Below, piece by piece: positions 9,350-20,400 of a stretch of DNA of 64,000 bases (positions are counted from its first letter, which is position 1; each line of letters opens with the position of its first letter). Below the pieces are notes generated by a model. It made no database searches and was not told where the DNA came from. It saw nothing but the letters and a program-made list of their open reading frames with translations. Source of the DNA: Eremophila alpestris peregrina (taxonomy: Eukaryota > Chordata > Aves > Passeriformes > Alaudidae); the NCBI GenBank assembly GCA_009792885.1, contig WMCF01000205.1, positions 1 to 64,000 on the forward strand. The letters run 5' to 3'. The position numbers and the translations under genes were made by a program.

Positions 9350-10160
9350 GACACCGCTGAGCCCCCACCCGTGTCCGCACACCGGGAAACGCCGCGGGAT
9401 ACAGCGCCCGGGCGGCGCCGTGCTCAGGAGACGCTCCCGGGGCGCTTTTTTTTTTTTTCCCTTTTATTCCCCCCCCCGCCATATTAAGAAGGTCAAGCGA
9501 ACAGCACTGACCCACCATCTTGAGTGTGTAGCCACATGACTTCCGCCCTGCGTCGCCGCCATCTTTGTTGAGGCTGAAGTCACTTCCGGCGTGATCACCA
9601 TCGTTGTTGTGGCAATCCCCAAAGGCCCCCCACTGCACACACAGACGCCTGACCGAATGACGGCCCGAACCCGCCCGTCGCTCCACTGAGCCCCCAGCCA
9701 GTTTTCGCACACTTGGAAACGCCACGGAAAATTGCCCCCGAGCGGCGCCGTGGTCGGCATTTTGCGCAGGCAGTCGGAGAGACACCGCTGGGGAGTCCTT
9801 ACTTTTTCCCCGCCCTTTTGTCGCCATATTAAGAAGGTCAAAAGAATCGCGCCGACCCGCCATTTTGAGTGTGTAGTCACATAACTTCCGCCCTTCCTTG
9901 CCGCCATCTTTGCTGGGGCTGAAGCCATTTCCGGTATGTCCGCCATCTTTATTGTGGCAGTCCCCAAAGGCCCACCCCGCAGCTCTAAGAGGCGCCTGAC
10001 TGAATCGACGGTCCAAGCCCGGCCCCGGCGCCGCTGAGCCCACGGCCCGTGTCCGCACACTTGGAAACGCCGCAGAAAATTGTGTCCGAGGGGCGTCATG
10101 GCCGGCATTTCGAGCGGTACCGCGCTCTGCCCACCCGGCGGCAGCACTGAAATCCCCCCC
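9350..10160. repeat. Tandem array, about 345-bp units with YY1/ETS-like motifs
   Basis: Two long copies and a partial third are visible. Shared words include CGCCATATTAAGAAGGTCAA (9478 and 9833), TTGAGTGTGTAG, ACTTCCGCCC, GCCGCCATCTTTG (9554 and 9900), CCCCAAAGGCCC, and GGAAACGCC after GTGTCCGCACAC or TTTTCGCACAC (9385, 9715, 10063). Offsets between copies run from about 330 to 355 bases. Each long unit has several YY1-type CCAT cores and ETS-type TTCCGG or TTCCGC cores, as seen in housekeeping promoters. The copies differ at many sites, so the array is not recent. Confidence 0.75.
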
Positions 10161-10265
10161 AGCTGAGCCCGGCGCTGTCACACGGCTTTTGATGGGCACG
10201 GGCAGAGCTGCAGTACCGCGCTCTCCCCACACGGCGGCAGCACTGAACCCCCCCAGCTCAGCCCA
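10116..10265. repeat. Short tandem duplication, 96-bp offset
   Basis: About 52 bases starting TACCGCGCTCT and running through CGGCGGCAGCACTGAA to the CCCCAGCT-containing end are present at 10118-10170 and again at 10214-10264 with a few mismatches. This is a second level of local duplication next to the longer array. Confidence 0.75.
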
Positions 10266-10388
10266 CGCGCGGCAGGGAGCGGCAGGGGAAGGAACCAAAA
10301 GGAACCAAGTGTCCAACCCCTGCCAAAAACCCTCTCAAAGAACCCCGCCAATAACCAAAATAAAGCCAAAAAAGCCTTTCTTCTAAGC

Positions 10389-10914
10389 TGTAGTGCAATT
10401 GGGTTTGTATTTATATTGATGCTTTGCATTACAATGTCTCTTTTGTAGTCATGTCTATGTATATGATATAGAGCACATTATAGGATTATATGCACAATGT
10501 AATATAGAATATTATATGTCCTGATATTCTAAGTTTTGTATTTTTATAATTTATATATTTTATTGTATATTTCTATTTATATATTTGTATTTATTTTTGT
10601 ATTTGTTTATATTTTAAACTCTTATTTCAAACTATGAATTCAATACCCTCACACATCATCACCACAATTAATTAGAATTCAATTAGCCTGGTTTTCTAAG
10701 GCGTAAAAATTTAATTTTTACTAAAATAATATTGGCATCTTTTCTGTGTGTGTGTTTTGTCTTTGGTTTTGGTGTTTTTGTTTGCTTTGGTTTGGATGGA
10801 TTAGAAAATGCAGAGGTTTTGCCCTCTCAGTGATACCCAGAGCTCCAGGGGACGGGGGTGTCATTTCTCAGCTTCTGTGCCAACAGCAAAACTTCCTCAG
10901 GGCACTCGGTAAGA
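10389..10914. other. AT-rich non-coding stretch
   Basis: Directly after the GC-rich island the composition switches to AT-rich DNA with TATTTATAT-like words (about 10400-10620). No exon, repeat family or RNA gene is recognised. Confidence 0.5.
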
Positions 10915-11660
10915 GAGAATAAGGGGAAAAAATAAAGAAAAAAAGGAGTAAAGAAAACATGAGAAAATAAAAATATTGAAAATAAAATTAAAAATAAATA
11001 AAATAAAAATTAAAAACAATGAAAAAAATGCAATTAAAAAACCGCTAAAATATAAAGAATCAAAATGAAAAAAATATTAAAAGTAAATAAAATAAAAAGA
11101 TAAAATAGAATTTAAAAGCAATAAAATCCCCCCAATTTTAAAAACCCTAGAAATGAGACAAAAATACAATATAAAACAATAAATAATATAAAAATTCAAA
11201 ATAAAATATTTAAAAGTAATAAAAAATAAAGTTAAAAATAAAACAAAAAATAATTTAAAAGCACCATTTAAAAAAACCCCTAAAAATGAAAAAATTAAAA
11301 TAGAAAATATAAAATAAAAAATTAAAGACACTAAAAATTAAAGAAACTAAAAATTTAAAAAAATTTAAGGTAATAAAAAATAAAGCAAAAAATACAAGAG
11401 AAAGAAATAAATACCCTTTTAAAAACCCTGAAAAATGAAATATAAAAATTTTTAAAAGAAACAAAAAATTTAAATTTAAAAATAAAGTTTAAAAAATTAA
11501 TTAAATTTACCACAATAAAAAAAAATTAAAATACACAAACCCCAATAAAAACAAAATAAAAAAAAATAGCATTAAAAAGAAAATTAAATAAAAATCATAA
11601 AGTAAAAAATAAAAATTAAAAAAATCCAATCAATCAAATAAAACACAAAATTAAATAAAT
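10915..11660. repeat. A/T-only low-complexity tract
   Basis: About 750 bases consist almost entirely of AAAATTAAAAAT and AATAAAAT-like words with rare C or G. Several minus-strand open frames here are only Phe/Ile/Leu-rich readings of this composition. It looks like a degenerate A-rich simple repeat. Confidence 0.85.
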
Positions 11661-14600
11661 GCAGCTCTCACCTCATGCCATTGCCTAACACAGCTCCAGC
11701 TGTATCCTGGATTGCGCAGGGATAGAGAAAACCAACCCAGTGCCTCCCAGAAAATAAGGGGTTCCAGACAATTCCCAGGTTTGCTTGGAAACAAATTCTA
11801 TGTTAGTGGGAAACTCACTTGGGATGAACATCCAAATGCACCAAGGCAGGAAAGATTCACCCAAATGTGTCCAAGGAACAGAAGTTACGCCAGGATTCAA
11901 CTTTTAATGGGATGTAATTTAAAATGCTGTAAATTTAACTTCACAAAGAGATAAATATGACAGTTGAACACTCAGCAAGTTTTCCTGGGAATTTACAGAA
12001 TTCTGTGGATATGGTACTGAACAACGCATGATTTACCAACATGAATTCGGTAAACTTCCTTGGAGATGTGCTCCAAGATGTCCAAAAATTTCAATTAGGA
12101 TGGAAAATTGGCATTTGCAATAAACATTCCCTTACTAAAATCAGAGAGAGGAAAAACATTTTTAAAAAAGGAATGAATAACATCTGAACCCCAGCTTGCC
12201 TGGAAAACAAGCTCAGGAATTTCTAACATGAAAAACTTTTGGAGCAGTCAGGAATTAGGTGGAAGTTCGTGGAACCATGATTTAAAATCTGCTTCCTCTG
12301 CCCTTATTTTAAGGGGAAGTGGGAATTTAACAGGTCAAGTTACTCCTATCCAAGAGTTATCTGTATTTTGTGGGAGTAACAATCCAAAGAAGCTCTGGTC
12401 TTACTTGTATTTGACAGCAGAAACTCTCAGCAGAGTTGGGAAGTTGCAATGGAACAAAAGAGCCCCAGTTCCTGGAAGAACAAAATGCAACTTGGCAAAA
12501 GTCAGGGATTCTATTCACAAATCCATGGAGGAGGATGACACTAGAACTCCAGCTGAAAGCAAGGATTTCTTGGAAATGGCAGGAAATCCAACTGACAGTC
12601 TCTGGTTATGGTCAAGCAATTGTGAAAAACAAGGGTCACTTTCTTGTAAAATGTATCAAAGTCGAATAAAAAGACAGTAAGAGACAATAAAGCAGTGCTG
12701 AGGGTCGGGTGCTTGGAATTCAGCCAAAAGCATCTCTTCAAATACCTCAGCTTGTTGAATATTCACACATCCCATGCACGATTCAAACATTCCTTTTAGA
12801 TGTTCCCCCTGTGGTCTTGAACGCCCCCCAACCAGCTCCCATTCCATCTTGCAACCTCCTCTCTGCTGGTGGTGCCATTCTGCTGCCTCTCTGACGATTG
12901 GGGCCCATAAATTCTTCTCCTGGGGCTCTGGTTTCTGTCATTGGTTATCTTTGTCCAGACAGAAGAATCCACAAAGGTGAGAAATCTCCTGATTATCTTT
13001 ACTCTTTTCTGGGTTATTTAATAAAAGCAGTCTTTAATACCATCCTATGGCTTAAAAAATATCTTTTTATCACACTATTATTTCTGTTTCATGAATAACA
13101 GAAATAAAAGAAACGGTATTAATACAACATAACTTTCTAACATGACACATACAGTATTCATTTTAATATTTGAGGAAAGCAACTTCATGAGATGTATTTA
13201 TAACAGAATAAACCTACCAGGCAGTATCCATCTCAGTGCTCAGTGTATTTTTGGGATATGCTCCAGATCCACTGCCAGTGAATAGAACAAAGGACAAGAA
13301 AACCCCACACTTTATTTTAAAGCACTCTTCATTTCACACTTGTGTACCTGCCTGGAATGCTTTCCTGAAGTACTTACATCCATTAAAGGAAATCCCAGTA
13401 ATGACTAAAAGTGTACAGGTTTGAAAATTTGGAGCTAAGAACACTTACGTTGTATGCTGTGCAATTTTAAAATCCATACAATACATTATGAAATCCATAC
13501 ACCTGCACTTACCAAAGTTTTCCTTGAAGTTTTTTTCCTACTTGCAGAGTGCAAAGGGTTTTGAAGCACAGCTGCAAATTATGCTCTGAAAATACATTTT
13601 TAAATATTTGCAAGTCTTTCAGTTATGATTTTCCTTACAGTTCCTTCTGATGCCCACCAGGATCACAACTCATCTGTGATTTCCTTTCCAGCAGCACTGT
13701 CAGCTGTGCAAGTTCTACTCCAGAAAACCTCTCTTTCACTTGGGTTCCCTCACAAGGAGTAACCCGGTGCTTTTGCCGGGAGAACGCCCGGTCCTGCTCC
13801 AGTTTAACGCCACATATTTGAATGGTGAGGTTTCCATACCTCAGCAAAACACGCTCCAACATGTCCATTGACAAACTCCAAGGCCGCCTTCAGCATCCAC
13901 CCTGCCCTCTGCTGGCCTGGGCACCCAAGACTCCCACTACTGACGGCAGGAGCAGTGCCTCGGAATTCAAGGCGCCTTTTCCCCCAAAGTTCCTTCCCCC
14001 TGACCTGCTGCTGCACAGAACAAACCATCTTTGGGAGTTCTTCCTAACGAGATTTTTCAAATGGCTCTTTATGGGCCTTAACCCCTCTTGGTGGAGAAAC
14101 AACACCCCACGGAGTCTCTGCAAGCCAAGGACAGACAAGTCAGGGTTGCAAGCGCAGAGATTTGCTCTCCCCACTCTCGTCATTCCTGTGTGCTAATGTA
14201 ACCCTTCACCGGTACATGAGGGGTCCCAACCCATCTCCAATTACAGGTAACTGAGTGATGGGATAGGGAATGGCTTCTCTGTGGGACTCTGCTGAGTGAG
14301 AGAACAAAACCACGGGAATTTGGTGAAGCCAACTTCAAGCTGATGGTATTTTTAGTTCATCATCAGTCCCTTGTGCTGTGCTATATGGAAAAAGAAGAAA
14401 GGGGAAACCGTCTTGTCTAGTTCCTTGGAAATTTTCTCAGTTATGGAACAACTTTCTAGTTGTGGTTGTGGGAGGTCTAGATGGATAAGAGTGTGGTGTT
14501 TGGTGTTTTTTTTACAATCAATATGTTTGGACTAAAGACTTCTAGGCACAGCTTAGATCAGCTTTCAGGCCACTGCAATTCAGGCTAATAGTTGCTTTTG

Positions 14601-16786
14601 CTTCTGAACAATCCCCACTGGGTCAAGTTTTCCCCATTTACTTGACATTAACTTGAACATAGTTTAGATAGATACACATATTAAGCACAGAGAGCAGAGA
14701 AGTGCTTTTTTTCTCTGTGTTGGTGGTTACTTTTTCATTCCAAAATGCAGCAGCCAGCTGCTTTCCACCTACTGGCCGTACAGAGGAACAATTCCTACTG
14801 AACAGGTTCCTAAGGGCTCCTTTGAGACTTGCTGTGGGTGCAACCACTCCCGTAACTCACCTGCAACCCCCAGCTGGTGTGTGGCAAAGCCCGGCAGCCT
14901 GCTGGGCCCCTCTCCCAGCCACAGCGTCAGGGTGGTCGAGCCCTGTAGAAGATACTGGGGTACACAAGACAGGGTGCTGTGGACTTAACTAGCATAGTTA
15001 GTACAGGATGGCGACGAGTGCGGATACAAATCCCACAGCCAAGACAGCAGCTGATGCAGTAACCAGGAGCAACCTTCAGCTTCTAACCGGCCCAGCCCAC
15101 ACATCCACCTGACCGTCAGTGACCTACGTGCAGCTTCAGGAAGTGCATATCCACAGTAACACAGTCACGTTGTTTAACTGCTCAGTTTTTTCTCTCCCTA
15201 CAGGAATCTGTGGGCTCTTAGAAACCCACTTACCACGCCTTGCTCACAGGTCTCCTTGACTGTTATCTCAAAAAGCCAATGGCCCAATAATCGACGCTTA
15301 ATGCAAATTCCTGCAGTTAAACCTTTTGTACTGTCTGTCCCTCTGCTTTTGTGGGGGAGGGACCTCTTGACACAGTGGGGCTTTAGCATTCAACAACATT
15401 TTAGTGAAAGTCATTCAAGCACGCCCGCACTATTTAAAACTAAGCTAGAAAGCAGGAAAACCAGTTTGGATAGATTAATGTCTCTTTAAGTTCTTCACAA
15501 GGAAGGGGGAGCCAGCTAAGAAGACTGCAGAAAAGCCTTTTATGTTTTTCACCTTTTTAAATTGTTTTTTTTTTTTTTTTAATAGACCCTTTGCCACAGG
15601 GTTACACATAGAGTGAATGAATTCCATCCCAATTAATGCCAAGCTGGTAATTTGAAGTGTGGTGAACACCTTTAAGAAATGATTCTTGGGTATCTTTTGT
15701 TAGTTTAATAGTGATTGTAATTTAATTTTCATTTCACTCTCTATGGAAGAAAGAAAGCAATGGTTTTGGTTATCTGAATTCTAGAGGGTTTACATCCAAG
15801 TGCTTTTAATTACAGTAGATTTGTTTTCTAAGGTTGGGAAATGATGGCCCAGCCATTGTGCTGGATGTGTATCACTCTATGTGCTCAAACATTCCCAGAG
15901 TTATTACTGAATAATTTTACAGCAGAAATAATGCACAAATTCAACCATTAGTGTGTGGGCATAAATTTGGTCTATCTGAATAACTGGAAATTACTCCAGA
16001 GCAGTGGCTTACTGCTACTGAGGATAAGGATAAACGATGATTTCCTAAATATCATGGTATTTACTGAGAATTGTATTTAGTGCTCAGATATAGCCTGTTA
16101 ACCAACCAAAATCAAATGTTTAGAAAAAGATTAGCCCTTGTCACCGAAGCTGTAAAGTCAAAGCAAGGTTTTGCATAGCTTCTGAAAAGGTACCTCATTC
16201 TCCTTGGAGGTGTTTGGGGTGGTGCACTGGAGTCCATTCCATTTCTTCCCCAAATCTGCAAATTCAGACAAACATTCACACCTTACACTACGCACAAAAA
16301 ACTTTTGGGAGCAAGCTCCCTATGAAAAATCCCAAATGCAGAGCTAAGTCCTTTGTTTGAACTGCTGGGAGATTCAGACCTTTTACAAGTTCAGCAGGTG
16401 CTGCAGGGCTTAGTAAACCAGCAAGCAGCAAACTGAGCACCTGAATTGCCTTTCCTTTTAATTAATTGGCATCCAGCAAAACAGCCTCACCTGTGCATTC
16501 ACAGATGGTTCTAGTTGCTCTCATAAATCAGTAACAGCATGGAGAGACTTTTTCTAGTACCTAGAGATCAGATGATGCGTTTGATTGGCTGAATCAGCTC
16601 CTAAGAGAGGGGGGACTCAACAGGTAGATTAGAAATTTAGTTAAAATAAACTTCAATTTATTAGGCATGATATTATGTATTATTATAATTATTTCTTGTA
16701 TTTTAAAGCCTGTAAAATTAAAAAAAAATAACAGAAAAGGGGGAACTTCTCTTTGGAGAAGTTCCAAACTCACCTGCTGTGGTTTG
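11661..16786. other. No supported gene; possible NUDT6 intron 1
   Basis: Given a NUDT6 first exon at 17000-17232 on the minus strand, this stretch would be part of its first intron. I searched by eye on the minus strand for later NUDT6 exons (the Nudix box and the WKFPGG-type stretch) and did not find them. A codon-like minus-strand block near 13840-13900 ends at a GTATGG donor, but its protein is not recognised. A run of about 16 T sits near 15566. Confidence 0.4.
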
Positions 16787-16864
16787 TTACACCTGCTCCG
16801 GGCGATCGGACTGGGTGATGTCCAGGGGTCCCTTCCAACCCTAATTATTCTACGGTTCTGTGAA
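16787..16864 (+). mobile_element. CR1 LINE 3' end fragment
   Basis: The words GGACTGGGTGATGTCCAGGG, TCCCTTCCAACCCTAA and ATTCTACGGTTCTGTGAA form the typical 3' end of avian CR1 in the forward orientation, including the degenerate terminal ATTCTRTG-type repeat. Only the last 80 bases or so are recognisable. Confidence 0.85.
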
Positions 16865-16999
16865 CGATCTCTGCTCCCTGCTGCCAGCGCCCCTCACTCC
16901 CGGCTCGGCTCAGGGGCCGTGAGGGGAAGGCGGCGGCTGAGGGCGCCCCCTGGCGGGGCCCCGCCGCCCCTCACACTCCGCCCCCCGCCCGGCACTTGC

Positions 17000-17232
17000 C
17001 CCGCAGCCACCGCCCGAAGGCGGCCCGCTCCAGCCGCGGGGAGCCGCGCAGCTCGCCTAGCTCCATGCTNNNNNNNNNNNNNNNNNNNNNNNNNNNNNNN
17101 NNNNNNNNNNNNNNNNNNNNNNNNNNNNNNNNNNNNNNNNNNNNNNNNNNCGAACTTGTTCGGCCTCGCCCGCAGCCCTGTCAGGGCCGCCCAGCCCCGA
17201 GCCCTCCGCAGCGCCCGCCGCGGACCCGCCAT
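17000..17232 (-). CDS. NUDT6: NUDT6 exon 1 (probable), interrupted by assembly gap
   Basis: NUDT6 is a Nudix-domain protein (FGF2 antisense gene product) whose gene lies head-to-head with AFG2A in vertebrates. A minus-strand ATG at 17232 in strong context (GCGCCATGG) opens MAGPRRALRRARGW and continues to RARPNKF at the gap. Beyond the gap one frame reads MELGELRGSPRLERAAF then GRWLRG, which resembles the end of NUDT6 exon 1 (family pattern ...RLDAAAF...). The two parts are in different frames at the nominal gap size of 81, so the gap length is probably wrong. The exon seems to end at G|GCAAGT, a GC-type donor; a GTGGCT further upstream is an alternative. The Nudix domain itself is encoded by later exons not found here. 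Confidence 0.55.
17070..17150. other. Assembly gap (81 N)
   Basis: A single run of N lies in the CpG island, inside the probable NUDT6 first exon. Extreme GC content of the flanks is a likely reason for missing reads. The AFG2A start and promoter lie outside it. Confidence 0.99.
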
Positions 17233-17316
17233 GGCGCTGAGCGGGGCGGGGAGCGGCCGCCCCCGGGGCGGTGCTGGCCTCTGCTCCGGAACCGCTCTGC
17301 GCCGGCCGCGGGCAGC
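17233..17316. promoter_or_regulatory. Bidirectional CpG-island promoter, NUDT6/AFG2A
   Basis: Only 84 bases separate the minus-strand NUDT6 ATG from the plus-strand AFG2A ATG. The interval is GC-rich, with a GC box (GGGGCGGGG at 17243-17251, Sp1-type) and an ETS-like CCGGAA at 17286-17291, and no TATA box. It lies within a wider CpG island of about 16860-17760. The arrangement matches the known head-to-head gene pair, so shared regulation is likely. Transcription starts cannot be set from sequence alone and may lie inside either first exon. Confidence 0.65.
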
Positions 17317-17449
17317 ATGTCCGCCTCCTCTTCCAGAAGGAAGAGTAAGGGGCGCCCAGCCGCGGGCGGCGGCTCCCCGCGGGATGCTCCTCTCGGAGTT
17401 GCCGCGGGCGGGCCGCTGGCGCTGCGTGTCGCCGACGCCGTGGAGGCAG
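17317..17449 (+). CDS. AFG2A: AFG2A exon 1 (start codon)
   Basis: The ATG has A at -3 and opens MSASSSRRKSKGRP, a Ser/Lys/Arg-rich start like other AFG2A proteins. The exon gives 44 codons plus one base and ends at GCAG|GTACGG. The Gly/Ala/Pro-rich remainder is typical of a first exon in a CpG island. No upstream in-frame ATG gives a better match. Confidence 0.85.
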
Positions 17450-20400
17450 GTACGGGGTGCGGGAGACGGGGACGGGCAGCCCCAGCCCCGCTGCCTCAGC
17501 CCGGCGCGCTGAGGGCGCCTCGTTTGAATCGGAGTCCCTGCCCAGCCGCGCTCCCGGCGCCTCAGGCAGGCGGGACCGGGGGGTGTCTCTCAGTCCAGGC
17601 CCCCATGAAACCTGCTCTTATCCCCGTGGAAGGGTACCGGCGGTAGCGAAATCGCGGTGGAAGGGAAGGGACCGCCCGTGTTCCAGCCCCGCCGGCAGCA
17701 CCTCCTGAGGGTCCGCGCGCTCCCCTCAGGGCGGGCGCCGTGAGGGCTGGCGGGGTTGTGCTTCCCGGGGAGCGCGGGAAACGCTGGCTTTACTTAGGGG
17801 AAGGGGAGAAAATCAATTGGGGTTTTTTTTTCCTCCCGAAAACAATGACGAAGGGGATGACAAAGTCCCGAAGATGCTGCGGAGAGCGCTGGCGCAGCTG
17901 TCGCTGAGCAGCATGAAATCTGCGGATCTCTGCATCGGGAGGCCGGCCCTGCTCACCTCCGCTGATGGGCGGCAGGAGGTGAGACCCTTTCTTGACCCTG
18001 TATGTGCTTTTGCCGTGCTGTTAACCTGTTCCTCTTGTACTCAACGGAACCGGCATGGATCATGCATTGAGGAAGATTGGATTGTGCTCGTCCGTATTTT
18101 CTATGCTGTAGCTGCATCTGTACTCTGTGTGTTAGAAAAAATCCATGCAGCTGATTTTTTTCCCTATAAATTTACAAGTAACGTGTGACTAAACGGGTTA
18201 TATATCTTACCTAAGCACGCACATCTGTTTTACTTCCAAATGAAGTGTATAGTTATTTACTCTTTTTTTTTTTTTCACTGATGCATATACTTTTCTAATC
18301 AGCACAGTGTATGATTTGAGTCACCTGCAGAACATTTAGAGAGTCCTGGAATTTTCGATTGCATTTGTAGGCAAAATATAACCCCTTCAGTTCTGAAAGT
18401 GTCTTTAGAGCTCAGTGCCCCTTGTGTCTTGCTCAGTGGAAGCAGGCTTTAACCTAATCCTTCCTATTAAAGCATTGCTTACCTTGACTGGAAAGGAAAG
18501 GGGTAAGACCTCTACTGACAGGTGTGTGCTTTGAAAACTCCTCCTAGGTCTGTACTGCTTGGCCCACCACAGGCTTCCCAGGGGGGAAAATTGGGCTGGG
18601 TGAAACCACACAGAAGAACCTGAAAGTAAATCCGGGTGATGCCATCACTGTACAGCCTGTGACTGGTGCAGTCATCCAGGCAGAAGAAGTGGATGTAAAG
18701 TTGAGGTATGGAACTTGTAACCTTCTTGAGGTTTTTCTTCAACCACTTCCCTTCAAAATGTGTCATTCTCTTATTTCACAGAGTTGGCATTTGGGTTGTT
18801 GCAGAGTCTGCTTGTAGTTATTTCCTAAATGAAGTTACTTTACAGATACTTTTAAAAGTGTCTTAGCACTTAAATTACCATCACAGTTCCCAGGCAGTCG
18901 GTTGCAGATTTTTTTTTCCATTAAGAAATTCCTCCTGATGTCCAGTGAGCCACAGTTTCACATAAGAAGCAAGAACATAAAGTGCTAAAAGAATAAATTG
19001 AAGTCCCATTGTTCAGGTGCTCCCCAGGTTTCCAGATGCTTTACAGGTGTAGTTCATTCCCTGCCAACCCCTCTGGCTTGTGCTTGTATGCATAGCTTAG
19101 CTTTTCCTCCACTGAAAAGCATCAATCCCCAACAACATAACTCTGTGTTTGCTCATCAGGAAAGGCTGTGATGTATTAGAAGGTGTCCTCGAAATTAACG
19201 TAATGCCCCTGTTTTCCATCAAGTTGCTCTCCTGAGCGTTCCAAGTGCAGGGACGGCTTTCACTTGCGGGCTCGGGGCTCCCCCCGTTGCTCGCGCTTGG
19301 AGTTGCAGCAGCTGCGGCTGCTTTAAACGCCTCCGGTGCCGCCGCTTTGCAGCCGCAGGTGCGAGTGCTCACGGAAACTGTGGCCTTCCTTCTGCAGAGT
19401 GGGTGAAGGGAGTCTGAGCTCTGAGTCAGGTAACGAAACTACTCGAAAATGCTTTGTGGGAAAGCCTGGAGTGTTTTGATAGTGGATGTGCAAGTGCTCA
19501 AGGCGCTGTTTTAGTCCATAAAAGGTGTGTATGTGTGTTTGCAGGGCTGAGAGAGACCTGCCTGATCTAAATTCTTCTCAGTTCAGTACCTGTAGCAATG
19601 ATTATTGTGCCTGGACTGGTGAGATACCTGCACTGCCTGTTTGTGATCCTAAGAAATGATAAATACAATTTAGGATTTTGTTAATTGCAGGATTTTGTTT
19701 GGCAAAACTAGCCCCAGGTTAAATAGGTGCACTTATTTTGTTACTATGTGTCTAATATCTTCAGGGTTAAGTCAATATGCTATGAAGACTGTGAAGTGCT
19801 GTTGACTGTGGTTTTAAGTGCTTGGAAAACTAAATTTTTTTCCCTTCCTATCACAGGGACAAAGATGCCACTGTTAATGCTGAGGAAATGTCTGTGTGTC
19901 TGCTGAGAAATCTTGGTATGAGTTTTGCTGCTTCTTTTCTGACTGTTCAATTTTTTAAATTCTGGGTATAGGAGTAAGCAGTTTCCCCTTATGTTCTTAA
20001 TCAAGAGCTTATGGCAAAATAGGGGATGTTACTTTGTTCACACTTTGTTCAGGGATGTGTCTTGGGCTAACTAATGATGCCATGCTGCAAATATCTCATT
20101 TGCATCAGTTGTGGTTCCATTTCTCCTATCCATTACTTGCTGGCTCAGGTTGGGAGTGTTCAGCACCCACTGAGAGCCTTCAGGCTGATACTGTGGTGTG
20201 CTTCAGAGTGCACTGTGAGGACAAGAGTGCACTGCTGCACATCAACAGCAAGTTAAAGGATCAACATTGACTTGAAATCCCCATCTCTGAATCCCTTTTT
20301 TGATGTGGGTGGTAAATAAATAAAGTTGCTCTTCATTGAGTGGTAGGTGTACATAAGTAAAGTGAAAAAGCAAGGTAAGGTATTCAAGGTAGTGAATACA

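Larger units (their letters stand above)
9065..10380. promoter_or_regulatory. GC-rich CpG-dense island
   Basis: Base composition rises abruptly near 9065 and CpG dinucleotides are frequent to about 10290, unlike the flanks. The island contains the tandem array described separately, plus runs such as nine C near 9470. I see no exon with convincing protein similarity in it. It could be an orphan CpG-island promoter or a GC-rich minisatellite; the sequence alone does not decide. Confidence 0.5.

Noticed and set aside
9464..10147. Second minus-strand open frame (227 codons) in the CpG array
   Set aside because: It overlaps the 450-codon frame in another phase. Two long overlapping frames are expected when stops are rare in GC-rich repeats, and neither shows a known domain.
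11077..11464. Minus-strand Phe/Ile/Leu-rich open frames
   Set aside because: They are translations of an A/T-only low-complexity tract and mimic membrane proteins by composition only.
13804..14183. Minus-strand codon-like block ending at a GTATGG donor (near 13840-13900)
   Set aside because: The protein is not recognised in any frame, no matching second exon was found, and it does not resemble NUDT6 or URB1 as I know them.
16667..17512. Long + strand open frame across the N gap and CpG island
   Set aside because: It runs through N as unknown residues and covers the opposite-strand NUDT6 exon and the AFG2A first exon in the wrong frame. The AFG2A ATG at 17317 with conserved exon 2 phase explains the region better.
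18890..18965. Possible CR1 fragment (AAATTCCTCCTGATGTCCAG)
   Set aside because: The match to CR1 is one short word without the neighbouring words seen in the accepted fragments.
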